DNA of 64,000 nt from Bog-473 sp963777485 (GCA_963777485.1 CAVZQP010000001.1:1397436-1461435); one strand, 5' to 3'. Positions 43,736 to 53,178 are shown, counted from the stretch's first letter. The notes: generated by a model from the sequence alone, not told the origin. Numbers and translations: made by a program.

Positions 43736-46042
43736 TTGTTCGGATTGCCGGCGCATCGTCGAAGACAACACGAGACGCGTCGTTGGCCCCGCGAACGCCG
43801 TTGGCGGGGCTCGGTGTCGTGGCGCCTTTTCATGGGCACGTGCGCGCTCGCGATCCCGTTCTCCGCCTTCGTTGTGGGCCAATTCGTCCCCAGCCAGCAC
43901 GGGCCGGGCGGCGTCCACCTGGCTGCGCAGCACACGTCGTCGACTCACTCGGTTGACGGTCGCGTGCATCGTGGGAGCTTCGTCGGTGCTGGGAGCAGTT
44001 CGAGGGGTGTAACAACCAGCACGGCGCCAAGCGCCTCGCAGAACGGCGCAACGAGCAACTCTGGACAGACCGGTGCGCCGTCGAACAGCGCTGCATCCGC
44101 CGCCTCGTGGTCACCCCAGCCCGCCGTGTACGGCACAGGCTCGGTTCTCGACCAGTCGGTCACCATGAGCGACGGGACGGCGCTGAAGGCCGACGTCTAC
44201 TTCCCCACGACGGCCGGTACCACGACGGCGGCCCCAGGACACTTCCCGGTGTTGCTGCAGCAGACGCCCTACGGCAAAGCGTTCATCGTCTACGCCGCAG
44301 CGATAGCGCAGACCGACGTGAACTACCTCGTGGACCGCGGGTACATCGTCGTCATCGCCGACGTGCGCGGCACAGGCGACTCCGGTGGCTCGTTCGATCT
44401 TTTCGACCCGACCCAGTCCACAGACGGGGTCACGCTCGCCAACTGGGCCTCCCACCTGCCCCAGAGCAACGGCGAGGTCGGACTCTTCGGCGAGTCCTAC
44501 ATGGGTATCAACCAATTCCAGACCGTGGCGGCGGCGGGCAAGGCCTCGCCGATCAAAGCAATGTTCCCGATCATCGCTGGGAACGACATCTTTGCCGACA
44601 CCGTGACGCAGGGCGGCATCCCCGACGCGGAGTTCGACGCGACGTACATCGCCTTGTTGTCGGGGCTCAACCTCACCAACCCGGCACTCGAACCGCTGGT
44701 CGAGGCCGCGTCGAGTGGCAACACGCAACTTTTGGCGCTCGGGCTGTTGGGATTGACGCCGGATGAGGTTGCGCACAGCCCCGCACTGGTCGACTTCTTG
44801 AAAGAAGCGCTGGCCATCGAGACGGGACAGGGCGCTCAGGCGTACGACGGGCCGTACTGGGCGGCACGCAGCCCGGCTGGTGACCTGTCGTCGGTGGTCG
44901 CCGACCACATCCCCGCCTTCTTGGTGGGCGGATGGAACGACCTCTTCGAGTCGGGCGAGCCAATGAACTACGTCGGCCTGCAGAACCTCTCTGACGGCCG
45001 ACCGCAGACGGCTGCCATGACGCCGGGCCAGGCGGTCACGCCGCGCTACCAGTTGCTGATGGGGCCGTGGCAGCACGTGACGACCGGTACGGGCGTGAAC
45101 ATCTCCGCGCTCGAGCTCGAGTGGTTCGACACCTGGTTGCTGGGCGAGCAGACGCCCCTGTCGACGACCACGACGCCGTTGCACCTCGACATCCGCAACT
45201 CGGGACCGGGCACAGGAAACTGGGTCGACGCCGCAGACTGGCCACTGCCGAACGCCACGCCTACCTCGTACTACTTCGGTCCTGGGCGGAGCGGGACCGA
45301 CGGGGTCTCGCAGAACGACGGCACGCTGTCGCTGTCGGCTCCGACGTCGGGGTCCGGATCGGACAAAGTGCTCTGGACCGGTGCGACGAGCCCCTGCGAC
45401 GTCCAGACGGACCAGTGGGGCGCGGGGGCGCTCGCGTTGGGATTCCAGTCCGTGCGCACGAATGATCCGTGCGACCTGAACGACGTGACATTGGGGGCGG
45501 GGCCCGGATCGCTGGTCTACACCTCGGCGCCGTTCAACTCGCCGGAGATGCTGGCGGGCCCGATCGACGCGACGGTGTACGTGGCGTCGATCACAACCGA
45601 CACCGAGCTCGCGGCAACCGTCGAAGCAGTCTCGCCCACGGGCGAGAGCCTGCCCATGTCGTCAGGCGCGTTGCTGGGGTCGATGCGGGCGCTCGATGCG
45701 AGCAGCACCTGGACGACGTCTTCGGGGGCGGTGCTCCGGCCGGTCCATCCCTTGACCCAGGCGTCGGCGCAGCCGGTCGTGCCCGGACAGGTGACGCGCC
45801 AGGACATCCAGGTCTTCCCGACCATGACCGAGATTCCGGCCGGCTGGAGGCTCCGGGTGACCATCACGACCGGCGACACGCCGCATCTGTATCCGTCGGT
45901 GGCGCAAGCGCCGCACTTGTTCGGCGGGATCTACGACATGCAACGCAACGCCGGGGCGCCTTCCTCGCTGACGGTGCCATTGGCACCGGCGTCTTCGTTC
46001 GGCGCACCCTGTGGAGACGTCTGCTCGGTCCAAGGTCCGTAA
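43736..46042 (+). CDS. Exported X-Pro dipeptidyl-peptidase (S15) / CocE-type hydrolase
   Basis: A 768-residue alpha/beta hydrolase. TTG at 43736 is the likely start because AGGAGG lies 8 nt upstream; the N-terminus is Arg-rich with one hydrophobic segment (FMGTCALAIPFSAFVVGQFV) acting as signal anchor, then a Ser/Thr/Ala-rich linker to about residue 130. The catalytic domain has VIADVRGTGDSGG, the nucleophile Ser254 in GESYMG, and the catalytic His in GPWQHV; a C-terminal jelly-roll domain as in CocE/NonD proteins follows. It hydrolyses peptides or esters outside the membrane. Its role within a polysaccharide cluster is unclear; it could deacylate surface material. Confidence 0.85.
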   Translation: MFGLPAHRRRQHETRRWPRERRWRGSVSWRLFMGTCALAIPFSAFVVGQFVPSQHGPGGVHLAAQHTSSTHSVDGRVHRGSFVGAGSSSRGVTTSTAPSASQNGATSNSGQTGAPSNSAASAASWSPQPAVYGTGSVLDQSVTMSDGTALKADVYFPTTAGTTTAAPGHFPVLLQQTPYGKAFIVYAAAIAQTDVNYLVDRGYIVVIADVRGTGDSGGSFDLFDPTQSTDGVTLANWASHLPQSNGEVGLFGESYMGINQFQTVAAAGKASPIKAMFPIIAGNDIFADTVTQGGIPDAEFDATYIALLSGLNLTNPALEPLVEAASSGNTQLLALGLLGLTPDEVAHSPALVDFLKEALAIETGQGAQAYDGPYWAARSPAGDLSSVVADHIPAFLVGGWNDLFESGEPMNYVGLQNLSDGRPQTAAMTPGQAVTPRYQLLMGPWQHVTTGTGVNISALELEWFDTWLLGEQTPLSTTTTPLHLDIRNSGPGTGNWVDAADWPLPNATPTSYYFGPGRSGTDGVSQNDGTLSLSAPTSGSGSDKVLWTGATSPCDVQTDQWGAGALALGFQSVRTNDPCDLNDVTLGAGPGSLVYTSAPFNSPEMLAGPIDATVYVASITTDTELAATVEAVSPTGESLPMSSGALLGSMRALDASSTWTTSSGAVLRPVHPLTQASAQPVVPGQVTRQDIQVFPTMTEIPAGWRLRVTITTGDTPHLYPSVAQAPHLFGGIYDMQRNAGAPSSLTVPLAPASSFGAPCGDVCSVQGP

Positions 46043-46115
46043 CCCGCCCGCTAGGGCAGCGAGAACTGCAGAGAGACGGGGTGGCCAGGAAGTAACAAAA
46101 CGGCAATGCCGTACG

Positions 46116-47477
46116 ATGGGGGTGATGCCGGCCTCTCCTGACGATCGAGCCGCGTCCGGAAGGGGCTCGGGGGCGGAGATCTCGCTCGAGGAGATCGAGG
46201 ATGCGGTCGTCGACGGGGACAGCGTCGTCCCAGCTCGGAGCGGTACGGCCCGGGCAGCGCTCTCGCACCGTACTTTCCGGATCGTCTTCCTGGGCGCGTT
46301 CGCCTCGAACGTCGGGACCTGGATGCAGAACGTGGTCCTGGGCGCCTACGCCTACGACATCACCCATTCGGCGACGTTCGTGGGGATCATCATCTTCGCC
46401 CAGCTGGGACCGACGCTGGTGCTTCCTATGGTGGGCGGACTGCTGGCGGACCGGGTCGACCGGAGGCGCTTCCTGATCCTCCTTTCGCTCGAGCAGCTCG
46501 TGTTCTCGCTCGGTGTCGCCCTGGTCGTGGCGTCGCCGCATCCCTCGCACGTCCTCTTGGTCGTGATGGTCCTGATGGTCGGGTGTGGGAGCGCGATGTT
46601 CGGCCCCGCCTACTCAGCGATCCTGCCGGGGCTGGTTGGCAAGGCGGACCTGCCCGGCGCGATCTCGCTGAACTCGGCCCAAATGAACGCATCGAGGGTC
46701 ATCGGCCCGGTCATCGGCGGCGTCCTGTACTCGCTCATCGGGCCGGCCTGGGTCTTCGTCGGCAATGCCGCGACCTATCTCTTCGTGGTTGGCGCCTTGC
46801 TGTTGGTGACGCTGCCCGCGGTGCCGCACGCGGCCGAGGGCAGCCGGTGGCGCCAGATGACGGCGGGCATCCGGGTGGCGCGGGAGGACCCCGTCGTGGG
46901 CCGCTGCCTGGTCACGGTGTTCGTTTTCTCGCTGCTGGCGCTCGCCTTCATCGGGCAGATGCCCGTGGTGGCGGCGCACAACCTCGGGATCAATCTCTCC
47001 ACATCGCCCGACTACGGGATCCTCTATGCCTGCTTCGGTTTCGGTGCGCTGATCGGCGCCATCTCCATCGGCACTGTCTTCGCCAGGACCTCCAAGCCGC
47101 TGCTGGTGCGAGTGTGCCTGGTCGGGTACGCGCTGACGCTGTGCGCGTTCGCGCTGGAGCGCGGCCCGTTGCCGGCGTACATCAACGTCGCGGTCACCGG
47201 CGCGTTCTACTTCGCGTTCATCACCGCGCTGAACACGACATTGCAGGCGCGCCTGGCCGAGGGGGTGCGCGGACGGGTCATGGCGTTGTGGATGATGGGC
47301 TTCGGCGGCACGGTCGGCATCGGCAACCTGCTCGTGGGGCCCGTCGTCGAGGCCGTGGGGATCACGGACGTGCTGCTGTTCGGCGCGCTGGTGGCCCTGG
47401 TGCTGGCCTTGTACGCGGACGTGCGACCGCCCGGCGACTCGGTTCAAGTCGTGCTGGGCGCCGAGCTCGCCCAGTAG
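46116..47477 (+). CDS. MFS transporter (DHA3/EntS-like)
   Basis: A 453-residue transporter with about 12 helices. The block FLGAFASNVGTWMQNVVLGAYAY and GLLADRVDRRRF (loop 2-3 motif) place it in the MFS group containing enterobactin exporter-like and macrolide-efflux proteins. The N-terminal 45 residues are acidic. ATG 46116 and ATG 46125 are both possible starts. Its 3' end overlaps the convergent acyl-CoA synthetase gene by 34 nt. Confidence 0.88.
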   Translation: MGVMPASPDDRAASGRGSGAEISLEEIEDAVVDGDSVVPARSGTARAALSHRTFRIVFLGAFASNVGTWMQNVVLGAYAYDITHSATFVGIIIFAQLGPTLVLPMVGGLLADRVDRRRFLILLSLEQLVFSLGVALVVASPHPSHVLLVVMVLMVGCGSAMFGPAYSAILPGLVGKADLPGAISLNSAQMNASRVIGPVIGGVLYSLIGPAWVFVGNAATYLFVVGALLLVTLPAVPHAAEGSRWRQMTAGIRVAREDPVVGRCLVTVFVFSLLALAFIGQMPVVAAHNLGINLSTSPDYGILYACFGFGALIGAISIGTVFARTSKPLLVRVCLVGYALTLCAFALERGPLPAYINVAVTGAFYFAFITALNTTLQARLAEGVRGRVMALWMMGFGGTVGIGNLLVGPVVEAVGITDVLLFGALVALVLALYADVRPPGDSVQVVLGAELAQ

Positions 47478-49054
47478 GCGTCGCGGAGGGGCTTCTTGTA
47501 GAGCTTGCCGTTGTCGCCCCGCGGGAGCTCGTCGACGAAGTCGACCGTCTTCGGGCACTTGTAGTGCGAGAGGTGCTCGCGGCAGAAGGCGATGATCTCC
47601 TGCTCGAGCGCGGGGCCCGGCGTGATGCCGGGAGCGGGCTGGACGACCGCCTTGACCTCCTCGCCCATCTCGGGCTCGGGGACGCCGAAGACGGCCACGT
47701 CCGCGACGGCGGGATGGAGCACCAGGACGGCCTCGATCTCCTGGGGGTAGATGTTGACGCCACCCGACACGATCATGAACTGCTTGCGATCGGTCAGGTA
47801 GAGGAAGCCATCTTCGTCGAGGTGGCCGACGTCCCACAGCGTGGCCCAGCCCTTGTCGTTGAAGGACTGGCGCGTCTTCTCGGGGTCGTTGTTGTACTCG
47901 AAAGTCACGCCGGCCCGGCTGCTCCCGGTGCCGAAGTACACAACGCCGTCCTCGCCCGGCGCGAGGTCCTCGCCGTCCTCGCCGCACACGTGCGCCTCGC
48001 CCCAGATGCAGCGGCCCACCGAGCCGGGGTGCGTGAGTGCCTCCTCGGAGGTGATCCAGGTCAGGCCGAGGCCCTCGGTGCCCGAGTAGTACTCGTGGAT
48101 GATGGGGCCCCACCACTCGATCATCCGCTTCTTGACCTCCGGGGCGCACGGCGCGGCGGCGTGCACAACGGAGCGCAACGAGCTGACGTCGTGGGCGGCC
48201 CGTTCCTCGTCGGTGAGCTTGAGCATGCGGACGAACATGGTCGGCACGAACTGCGCATGCGTCACCTTGTGCTCGTCGATGAGCTCGAGGGCGCGGGTGG
48301 GATCGAAGCGGTCCATAAGGACGACCGTTCCTCCCATCCGGTTAATAGTCATCGACCACACGAGCGGGGCCGAGTGATAGAGCGGCGCCGGGCTGAGATA
48401 GACGTCGCCCTCCTTGAAGCCCATGATGCCCTCGAGCATCGGCACGAGTGTGGCCGAGGTGCCGAAGGGCTGGTGGCTGAGGGCGCGCCGCACGCCCTTG
48501 GGGTGGCCGGTGGTGCCCGACGAATACAGCATGGCGAAGCCCTCGAGCTCGTCGTCGAGCGGCGTGCCGGGGTGGGTCGCGACGAACTTGTCGTAGTCGG
48601 TGTGCTTGTCGGGGAGGGGCCCGTAGCCGACGACGAGGCGGAGGTCGACGGCGGGCGTAAGAGGGATCATGTCGGCCGACAGCGTCTTGAGGCCGGCGCT
48701 CGTGATGAGCGTGTGGGCGCCGCAGTCTTCGACGATGTAGGCCGCTTCCTCCGCCGTCAGGTGCGTGTTGACCATGGTGTAGTAGAGGCCGGCCCGCTGG
48801 AGTCCGAACACCACCTCGTGCGCACGCTCGTCGTTGAGCATGAGCACGGCGACGTGGTCCCCCTCGCGGAGGCCGTGGGAGTGGAGTGCCTGGGCCAGCC
48901 GGCACGAACGCTCCTCGAGCTCGGCGAAGGTGACGGTCTTCCCGGTGGCGGTGATGACGGCCGGGCGGTCGGGATGTGTGGCGGCGTAGTTGCCGGGGCG
49001 AAAGTGCGTCGCGGCGGCGTCGGGGGCGGGTGCAGGGGCGGGGGCGGGACTCAC
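47444..49054 (-). CDS. Acyl-CoA synthetase (AMP-forming)
   Basis: A 536-residue ANL-superfamily enzyme. The AMP-binding loop is YSSGTTGHPKG near residue 177; EYYSGTEGLG (motif A5), LYLTDRKQFMIVSGGVNIYP (hinge region) and the C-terminal catalytic Lys in NGKLYKKPLRD are all present. It activates a carboxylic acid with ATP and CoA in the cytoplasm. An Ala/Pro repeat (APAPAPAPD) precedes the fold. The substrate is not predictable. The gene converges on and overlaps the MFS gene. Confidence 0.92.
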   Translation of the reverse strand: MSPAPAPAPAPDAAATHFRPGNYAATHPDRPAVITATGKTVTFAELEERSCRLAQALHSHGLREGDHVAVLMLNDERAHEVVFGLQRAGLYYTMVNTHLTAEEAAYIVEDCGAHTLITSAGLKTLSADMIPLTPAVDLRLVVGYGPLPDKHTDYDKFVATHPGTPLDDELEGFAMLYSSGTTGHPKGVRRALSHQPFGTSATLVPMLEGIMGFKEGDVYLSPAPLYHSAPLVWSMTINRMGGTVVLMDRFDPTRALELIDEHKVTHAQFVPTMFVRMLKLTDEERAAHDVSSLRSVVHAAAPCAPEVKKRMIEWWGPIIHEYYSGTEGLGLTWITSEEALTHPGSVGRCIWGEAHVCGEDGEDLAPGEDGVVYFGTGSSRAGVTFEYNNDPEKTRQSFNDKGWATLWDVGHLDEDGFLYLTDRKQFMIVSGGVNIYPQEIEAVLVLHPAVADVAVFGVPEPEMGEEVKAVVQPAPGITPGPALEQEIIAFCREHLSHYKCPKTVDFVDELPRGDNGKLYKKPLRDAYWASSAPSTT

Positions 49055-49201
49055 GGCCTCATCTTCTAGCCGACGAGCCTCGGGACGCGCTCAGCGGGTT
49101 CGGCGTTTGCGTATGGCTCGGGCACGCGCAAGGCCCGCGAACAGGGTCTGGTACCCTCATCCCTCCGGGCGGACGGCGGCACGACCTGTGCTGCACGACC
49201 T

Positions 49202-50413
49202 ATGACCGCTTGGGCGAACGCCGTGACCACGCGTACCTTCTGCACAGTCCTCTCGACGAACTACCTGCCCAAAGCGCTCGCGCTCGGCGAGAGCCTGCGG
49301 CGGCACGAAGATGGCGCCAGGCTCAAGATCCTTTTCATCGACCATGCAGACGACGAGGGCCTCCCGCAGCTCGAGGGCGTGGATTGCGTCAGCACCGCAT
49401 TCCTCGGGCTGCCCCGCCGCACGGTCATGGAGCTCGTGATGTCCTACGACCTCGTCGAGTTCGCCACGGCGATAAAACCGCTGCTGTTCAAGCAGTTGCT
49501 CCGGGACTCCGACCAGGTCTTCTACCTGGATCCCGACACGTATGTGGTCTCGCCGATGTCCGAGCTCTCGCCCGCGTTGTCGGCTTCGGACGGCGGCATC
49601 TTGTTGACACCGCACTTCCTGCGGCCGCCGCCGCGAGGCGCCGAGATCACCGATGGCCACATGTTGCTGGTCGGTGTCAACAACCTCGGCTTCGGCGGCT
49701 TCGATCGGCGCGCCGCCGACATGCTCGACTGGTGGTGGGGGCACCTGCGGACCGAGTGCCTCTACGACCCGCTGGCGGGATTGTTCGTGGATCAGAAATG
49801 GATGGACATCGGCGCGACATTGTTCGGAGCGGCATCACTCCGGCACGCCGGATACAACGTCGGCGTGGCGAACCTGTCCGAACGCCCACTGACTCAAGAC
49901 GCCGATGGGTACTACATCGCGTCCACCGGGGACCGCTTGCGCCTGTTCCACTTTCATGCGTTCGAATCGAGCACGCCCAAGACGCTGTCCGTCCGCCACC
50001 GCCATACGACGGAGAACCAATTGGCCGATGAGAGCGTGGTCCTCCAGCTGTGCAAGGAGTACGCGGACACGCTCATCAGTTACGAGGAGAGCCTTCCGCC
50101 ATCGGAGCCGTATCCCTACTGGTTCGACACTCGGGGCCGGCGGATATCGCGCCAGCTCCGACGGGCCTACGGCCGGGAGGCGCAGACCAGCCCGAGCCCC
50201 CTCCCCTCACCCTTCGAGCCGTCAGAGGCCTCCGCCTACGAGCGGTGGCGCCGGCAATCCTGGCGACCCATCGCCCGGGGGTTGATCGGCGAGACGGCCA
50301 AGTGCGTCCGTATCGTCATCCCCGAGGCCTACGAGCAGGTGCGTAAGCGTTTCCCCAAGCTGAGCGGCAAGCTCAACGAGCGGTTCTCTGGAGGCGGCGG
50401 GCTTTGGGGGTAG
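49202..50413 (+). CDS. Glycosyltransferase (GT-A fold, GT8-like)
   Basis: A 403-residue protein with an N-terminus TFCTVLSTNYLPKALALGES and a metal-binding DxD motif in VFYLDPDTYV, typical of GT-A retaining glycosyltransferases related to GT8. The C-terminal 90 residues are basic and may contact membranes. No signal peptide. The ATG at 49202 is used; a GTG at 49223 is possible. The acetyltransferase that follows on the same strand could act on the same glycan. Confidence 0.8.
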   Translation: MTAWANAVTTRTFCTVLSTNYLPKALALGESLRRHEDGARLKILFIDHADDEGLPQLEGVDCVSTAFLGLPRRTVMELVMSYDLVEFATAIKPLLFKQLLRDSDQVFYLDPDTYVVSPMSELSPALSASDGGILLTPHFLRPPPRGAEITDGHMLLVGVNNLGFGGFDRRAADMLDWWWGHLRTECLYDPLAGLFVDQKWMDIGATLFGAASLRHAGYNVGVANLSERPLTQDADGYYIASTGDRLRLFHFHAFESSTPKTLSVRHRHTTENQLADESVVLQLCKEYADTLISYEESLPPSEPYPYWFDTRGRRISRQLRRAYGREAQTSPSPLPSPFEPSEASAYERWRRQSWRPIARGLIGETAKCVRIVIPEAYEQVRKRFPKLSGKLNERFSGGGGLWG

Positions 50414-50444
50414 CCGCCGGCCTCGGCGCATAAGGATCGGGACC

Positions 50445-50479
50445 GCCCTTCGTTACCGAAAGGGCACCCTTTGTAGGGT
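50445..50479 (+). terminator. Tandem hairpins after the GT8-like gene
   Basis: GCCCTT (50445-50450) pairs with AAGGGC (50460-50465), and directly after it ACCCT (50466-50470) pairs with AGGGT (50475-50479). Both stems are perfect, 32 nt downstream of the glycosyltransferase stop. No long T-run follows. It may act as a transcription terminator or an mRNA-stabilising element. Confidence 0.45.
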
Positions 50480-50543
50480 CTTACCGAGCCACGACCAGCG
50501 AAGCCGGCGTTTGTGCGCCGTTCGACGAGGAGATGGGGAACAG

Positions 50544-51332
50544 GTGGGAAGAATCATCGACGAGCTGAAGTTCGCCAAGGCCTACGCGAAGAACATCCGC
50601 AGCCGGCAGAAGGCACAGGGCTTCATCCCCCGCGACCTTGGGGTGTTGCGGCGGGCCCAGCGGGCCGGCCGGGTGCACATCGGCCGAGGGACCTATGGCG
50701 TGCCCGGGCTGCACATGACGATGCTCGACAACACGCAGCTGTTCATCGGCAACTACTCGTCGACGGGCCCGCTCTGCTATCTCGGAGGCGGCCACCCGCC
50801 GGACCGGGTGACGACGTTCCCGATCGCGGTGAACCTCGGCCTCGAAAGTATCGGCGACGACGGGTTTCCCGCGCCGAGCAAGGACACAGTTATCGGGTCC
50901 GACGTCTACTGCACACACCAGACCGTCGTGCTGAGCGGCTGCACCATCGGCGACGGGGCGATCGTCGGCATCGGCGCGATCGTGACAAAGGACATCCCGG
51001 CCTACGCCATCGTCGGAGGCAACCCGGCCAAGCTGATCCGCTACCGCTTCTCGGCCGAGCAGATCGCAGCCCTGCTCGAGATCCGCTGGTGGGATTGGCC
51101 CGAGGATGAGATCAAGCTGGCGGCGCCGTACCTGACCTCGCGAGACGTCAACGCGTTCATCGAGTACGCCCAAAAGCGGAATCCTGGGTGGGTCGACCCG
51201 ATGGCAGGCGTGGTGAACCCGGAGTGCCCGAGCTTCGAGAAGCCGCCGACCGACCGGGACCCGCACATCACCCGGCGCCTGCCCGAGGGTGCTGCCGCGG
51301 CCGTCGCAGCGAACCTCAGCAAGACCGGCTGA
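50544..51332 (+). CDS. O-acetyltransferase, left-handed beta-helix (CatB/XAT type)
   Basis: A 262-residue hexapeptide-repeat acetyltransferase. Hexapeptide coils run from about residue 85 to 160 (VIGSDVYCTHQTVVLSG, TIGDGAIVGIGAIVTKDIP, YAIVGGNPAKLIRYRF); the last is the signature of the xenobiotic acetyltransferase family, and the catalytic-type His is in YLGGGHPPDRVTTFP. It would transfer acetyl from acetyl-CoA to a sugar hydroxyl in the cytoplasm. The GTG at 50544 is supported by GGGG 5 nt upstream. It is the last gene of the polysaccharide locus before composition changes. Confidence 0.87.
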   Translation: MGRIIDELKFAKAYAKNIRSRQKAQGFIPRDLGVLRRAQRAGRVHIGRGTYGVPGLHMTMLDNTQLFIGNYSSTGPLCYLGGGHPPDRVTTFPIAVNLGLESIGDDGFPAPSKDTVIGSDVYCTHQTVVLSGCTIGDGAIVGIGAIVTKDIPAYAIVGGNPAKLIRYRFSAEQIAALLEIRWWDWPEDEIKLAAPYLTSRDVNAFIEYAQKRNPGWVDPMAGVVNPECPSFEKPPTDRDPHITRRLPEGAAAAVAANLSKTG

Positions 51333-51501
51333 CGCCGGCTGGTGGCGCCGCAAGTGGCAGACGCCTCGCCATAGGACGATCACAACCCCGACTCGCAGGT
51401 TCGATTGCGATTGCGGAATTGACGACGGGCGAGAGTCGCCACCGAACCGGCGTCACGGGGCTACCCGCGGCCTCCGAATGGGACGGGGGCAGCGACGCGC
51501 A

Positions 51502-51523
51502 GAAGGGGCCCGAAGGCCCCTTC
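51502..51523. terminator. Strong 9-bp hairpin with CGAA tetraloop
   Basis: GAAGGGGCC (51502-51510), loop CGAA, GGCCCCTTC (51515-51523): a perfect 9-bp stem. It stands between the acetyltransferase and the minus-strand 66-aa gene that converge on it, so it is well placed as a bidirectional terminator, and it sits at the edge of the lower-G+C region. Confidence 0.65.
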
Positions 51524-51598
51524 CCGCTACTACAAGGAACGTATCGTCCGACGCAACCCCACTGTCAGCCGGCGCGGAGGCGGAAACGGCACCTCTCC

Positions 51599-51799
51599 TT
51601 ACTTCGTTGTGTTGCCGGAGCTGTCATACGTGGTCACGCCTTTCCCACGGTAGGCCCGCAGATGGAACTCTGCGTACTGGTCTGCCGTTACTTCGTTTGG
51701 GAACGTCTGTGGGTAGGGACCACCCGGCTTGTCATGGACTGAGCACCGGACTTCCCATCGTCCATCGGGTCGCAAAATCTTGGTCTGCCGGTGTTCCAT
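51599..51799 (-). CDS. Small hypothetical protein
   Basis: A 66-residue polar protein (PDGRWEVRCSVHDKPGGPYP, then EVTADQYAEFHLRAY). No membrane segment or known family. Start ATG 51799 with only a weak ribosome binding site. The sequence looks protein-like with alternating polar and aromatic residues, but evidence that it is expressed is limited. Confidence 0.45.
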   Translation of the reverse strand: MEHRQTKILRPDGRWEVRCSVHDKPGGPYPQTFPNEVTADQYAEFHLRAYRGKGVTTYDSSGNTTK

Positions 51800-51921
51800 A
51801 GGGGTAGCCTACCTGCCTGCTCAAGCGGGCCCGCGGCCAAAGTGAGAGATCCACGCACTCGCCTCAGTTGATCCGGGGTGCCACACCTTGCCAGCGAACT
51901 GTGACGGCCCGATACGTCGAT

Positions 51922-52707
51922 ATGCGCCCACCGAGCCAGAATTCATACATGCGCAAGCATGACCAAAGACCAGGCAAGGGGAGCCTCGATCCCTCGGTCG
52001 TCGACAACACCTACGAGAGCAAATATCGGGTTGTCAGATGGATCGGCAAGACACACGATGCTCATCCCTCCTTTGGGCCTGTCATTTTCACGGTCGCAGC
52101 GGTCTACTTCCTTGTCCAGCTCATCGCGGCATGGGTCTTCATCCCCAGCTACAGCTTGGTTTCGAACTCGATCAGCGATCTGGGTGTGACCACTTGCGGC
52201 AGCTACGGCTCTCCGGCGATCTGTTCGCCTCGTTGGTGGCTGATGGACTACGTCGGATTCCTCGTCCTCGGCCTGGTTATGGTGGTCGGATCGGCTCTGC
52301 TCTATCACGAGTTCACCGAGAGAGTCTCTCGGGAACGACGCGCGGCGATGTTCGGTTTCGGTCTGATTGCATTAGGGGGCCTCGGTTCGATCCTGGTGGG
52401 ATTCTTCCCTGAGAACGAGAACCGGACGATGCATATCATTGGCGCGTTTCTCGCCATCGCGATTGGCAACGTCGCAATCCTTGTCCTGGGAGCCGTGCTC
52501 ACCCTGCCGGAGTCAATGCGCCGCTCCATGCTGATGTTCAGCTCTTTGGCGTTGGCCGCACTGTTGTGTTTCGCTTCGCACAGGTCTTTTGGGATTGGTC
52601 GTGGGACCATGGAGAGGATTGCGGCCTATCCGGTAACCATTTGGTTGATCACCTTCGGTCTTTACATTTGGCGCTTCAATCCGAAGAGATCTCACGTCTA
52701 CAAATAG
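51922..52707 (+). CDS. DUF998-type membrane protein
   Basis: A 261-residue protein with about six membrane helices from residue 50 on. The blocks YSLVSNSISDLGVTTCGSYG, ALGGLGSILVGFFPENENRT and HIIGAFLAIAIGNVAILVLG match the DUF998 pattern, including the SDLG and FPE(N) motifs. Function unknown. The N-terminal 45 residues are hydrophilic and the start is uncertain: ATG 51922, ATG 51949 or an upstream TTG. Codon use is less G+C-biased than in the genes before 51.3 kb. Confidence 0.75.
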   Translation: MRPPSQNSYMRKHDQRPGKGSLDPSVVDNTYESKYRVVRWIGKTHDAHPSFGPVIFTVAAVYFLVQLIAAWVFIPSYSLVSNSISDLGVTTCGSYGSPAICSPRWWLMDYVGFLVLGLVMVVGSALLYHEFTERVSRERRAAMFGFGLIALGGLGSILVGFFPENENRTMHIIGAFLAIAIGNVAILVLGAVLTLPESMRRSMLMFSSLALAALLCFASHRSFGIGRGTMERIAAYPVTIWLITFGLYIWRFNPKRSHVYK

Positions 52708-52867
52708 CACAGTGTCAGTGACGTCGGAGCGGAAGTCACTGGTCACACTGACTCTGTCCACCTTCCGGCGAACTGGGACAACCCGAGGCCAACTCCAAGT
52801 ATGGCGTCGAGCCGGGCTCACCCACGCCCGGCGAATTGGGGCAGGCCGGCTGAATACTATGAGTTGA

Positions 52868-53104
52868 GTGCACGGCCACATCCAGAACGCCGATTCGGGC
52901 AACTCCGTACTTGTCGGTGGCCCGCTCGATGGGCGGGAACATCAATTGGAAAGTATCGCCGATGAGCTAGTTGTGGTCATGGAGGACGGGAGCAGACATC
53001 TGTACCTCGTATCTCAGCGAGTCGAACTACGTCCCGATGGTCGGTTGCTGCCGGTCTACGAATATCGAGGGCGGGACTATCCACTTCGATCATCCGAGGG
53101 CTGA
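52868..53104 (+). CDS. Small hypothetical protein with GGPLDG motif
   Basis: A 78-residue soluble protein starting with GTG. SVLVGGPLDGREHQLESIAD resembles short actinobacterial proteins with a VGGPLDG motif whose function is not known. It ends 75 nt upstream of the MerR-PP2C gene on the same strand and could be co-transcribed. No clear ribosome binding site. Confidence 0.5.
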   Translation: MHGHIQNADSGNSVLVGGPLDGREHQLESIADELVVVMEDGSRHLYLVSQRVELRPDGRLLPVYEYRGRDYPLRSSEG

Positions 53105-53178
53105 GCACCCAAGCCGGCGAAGTCGGCAGGTATGGGTCCCGCTTAGGCCTACTTGACTCTCACCATTGGGGAGGGTCC

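Noticed and set aside
46583..49069. Plus-strand open frame of about 830 codons over the MFS and acyl-CoA synthetase genes
   Set aside because: It crosses two well-supported genes, one of them antisense; the composition is that of a shadow frame.
51338..51412. Functional tRNA-Leu gene
   Set aside because: The D-arm and T-loop resemble one, but acceptor, anticodon and T stems do not pair properly. Kept only as a possible remnant.
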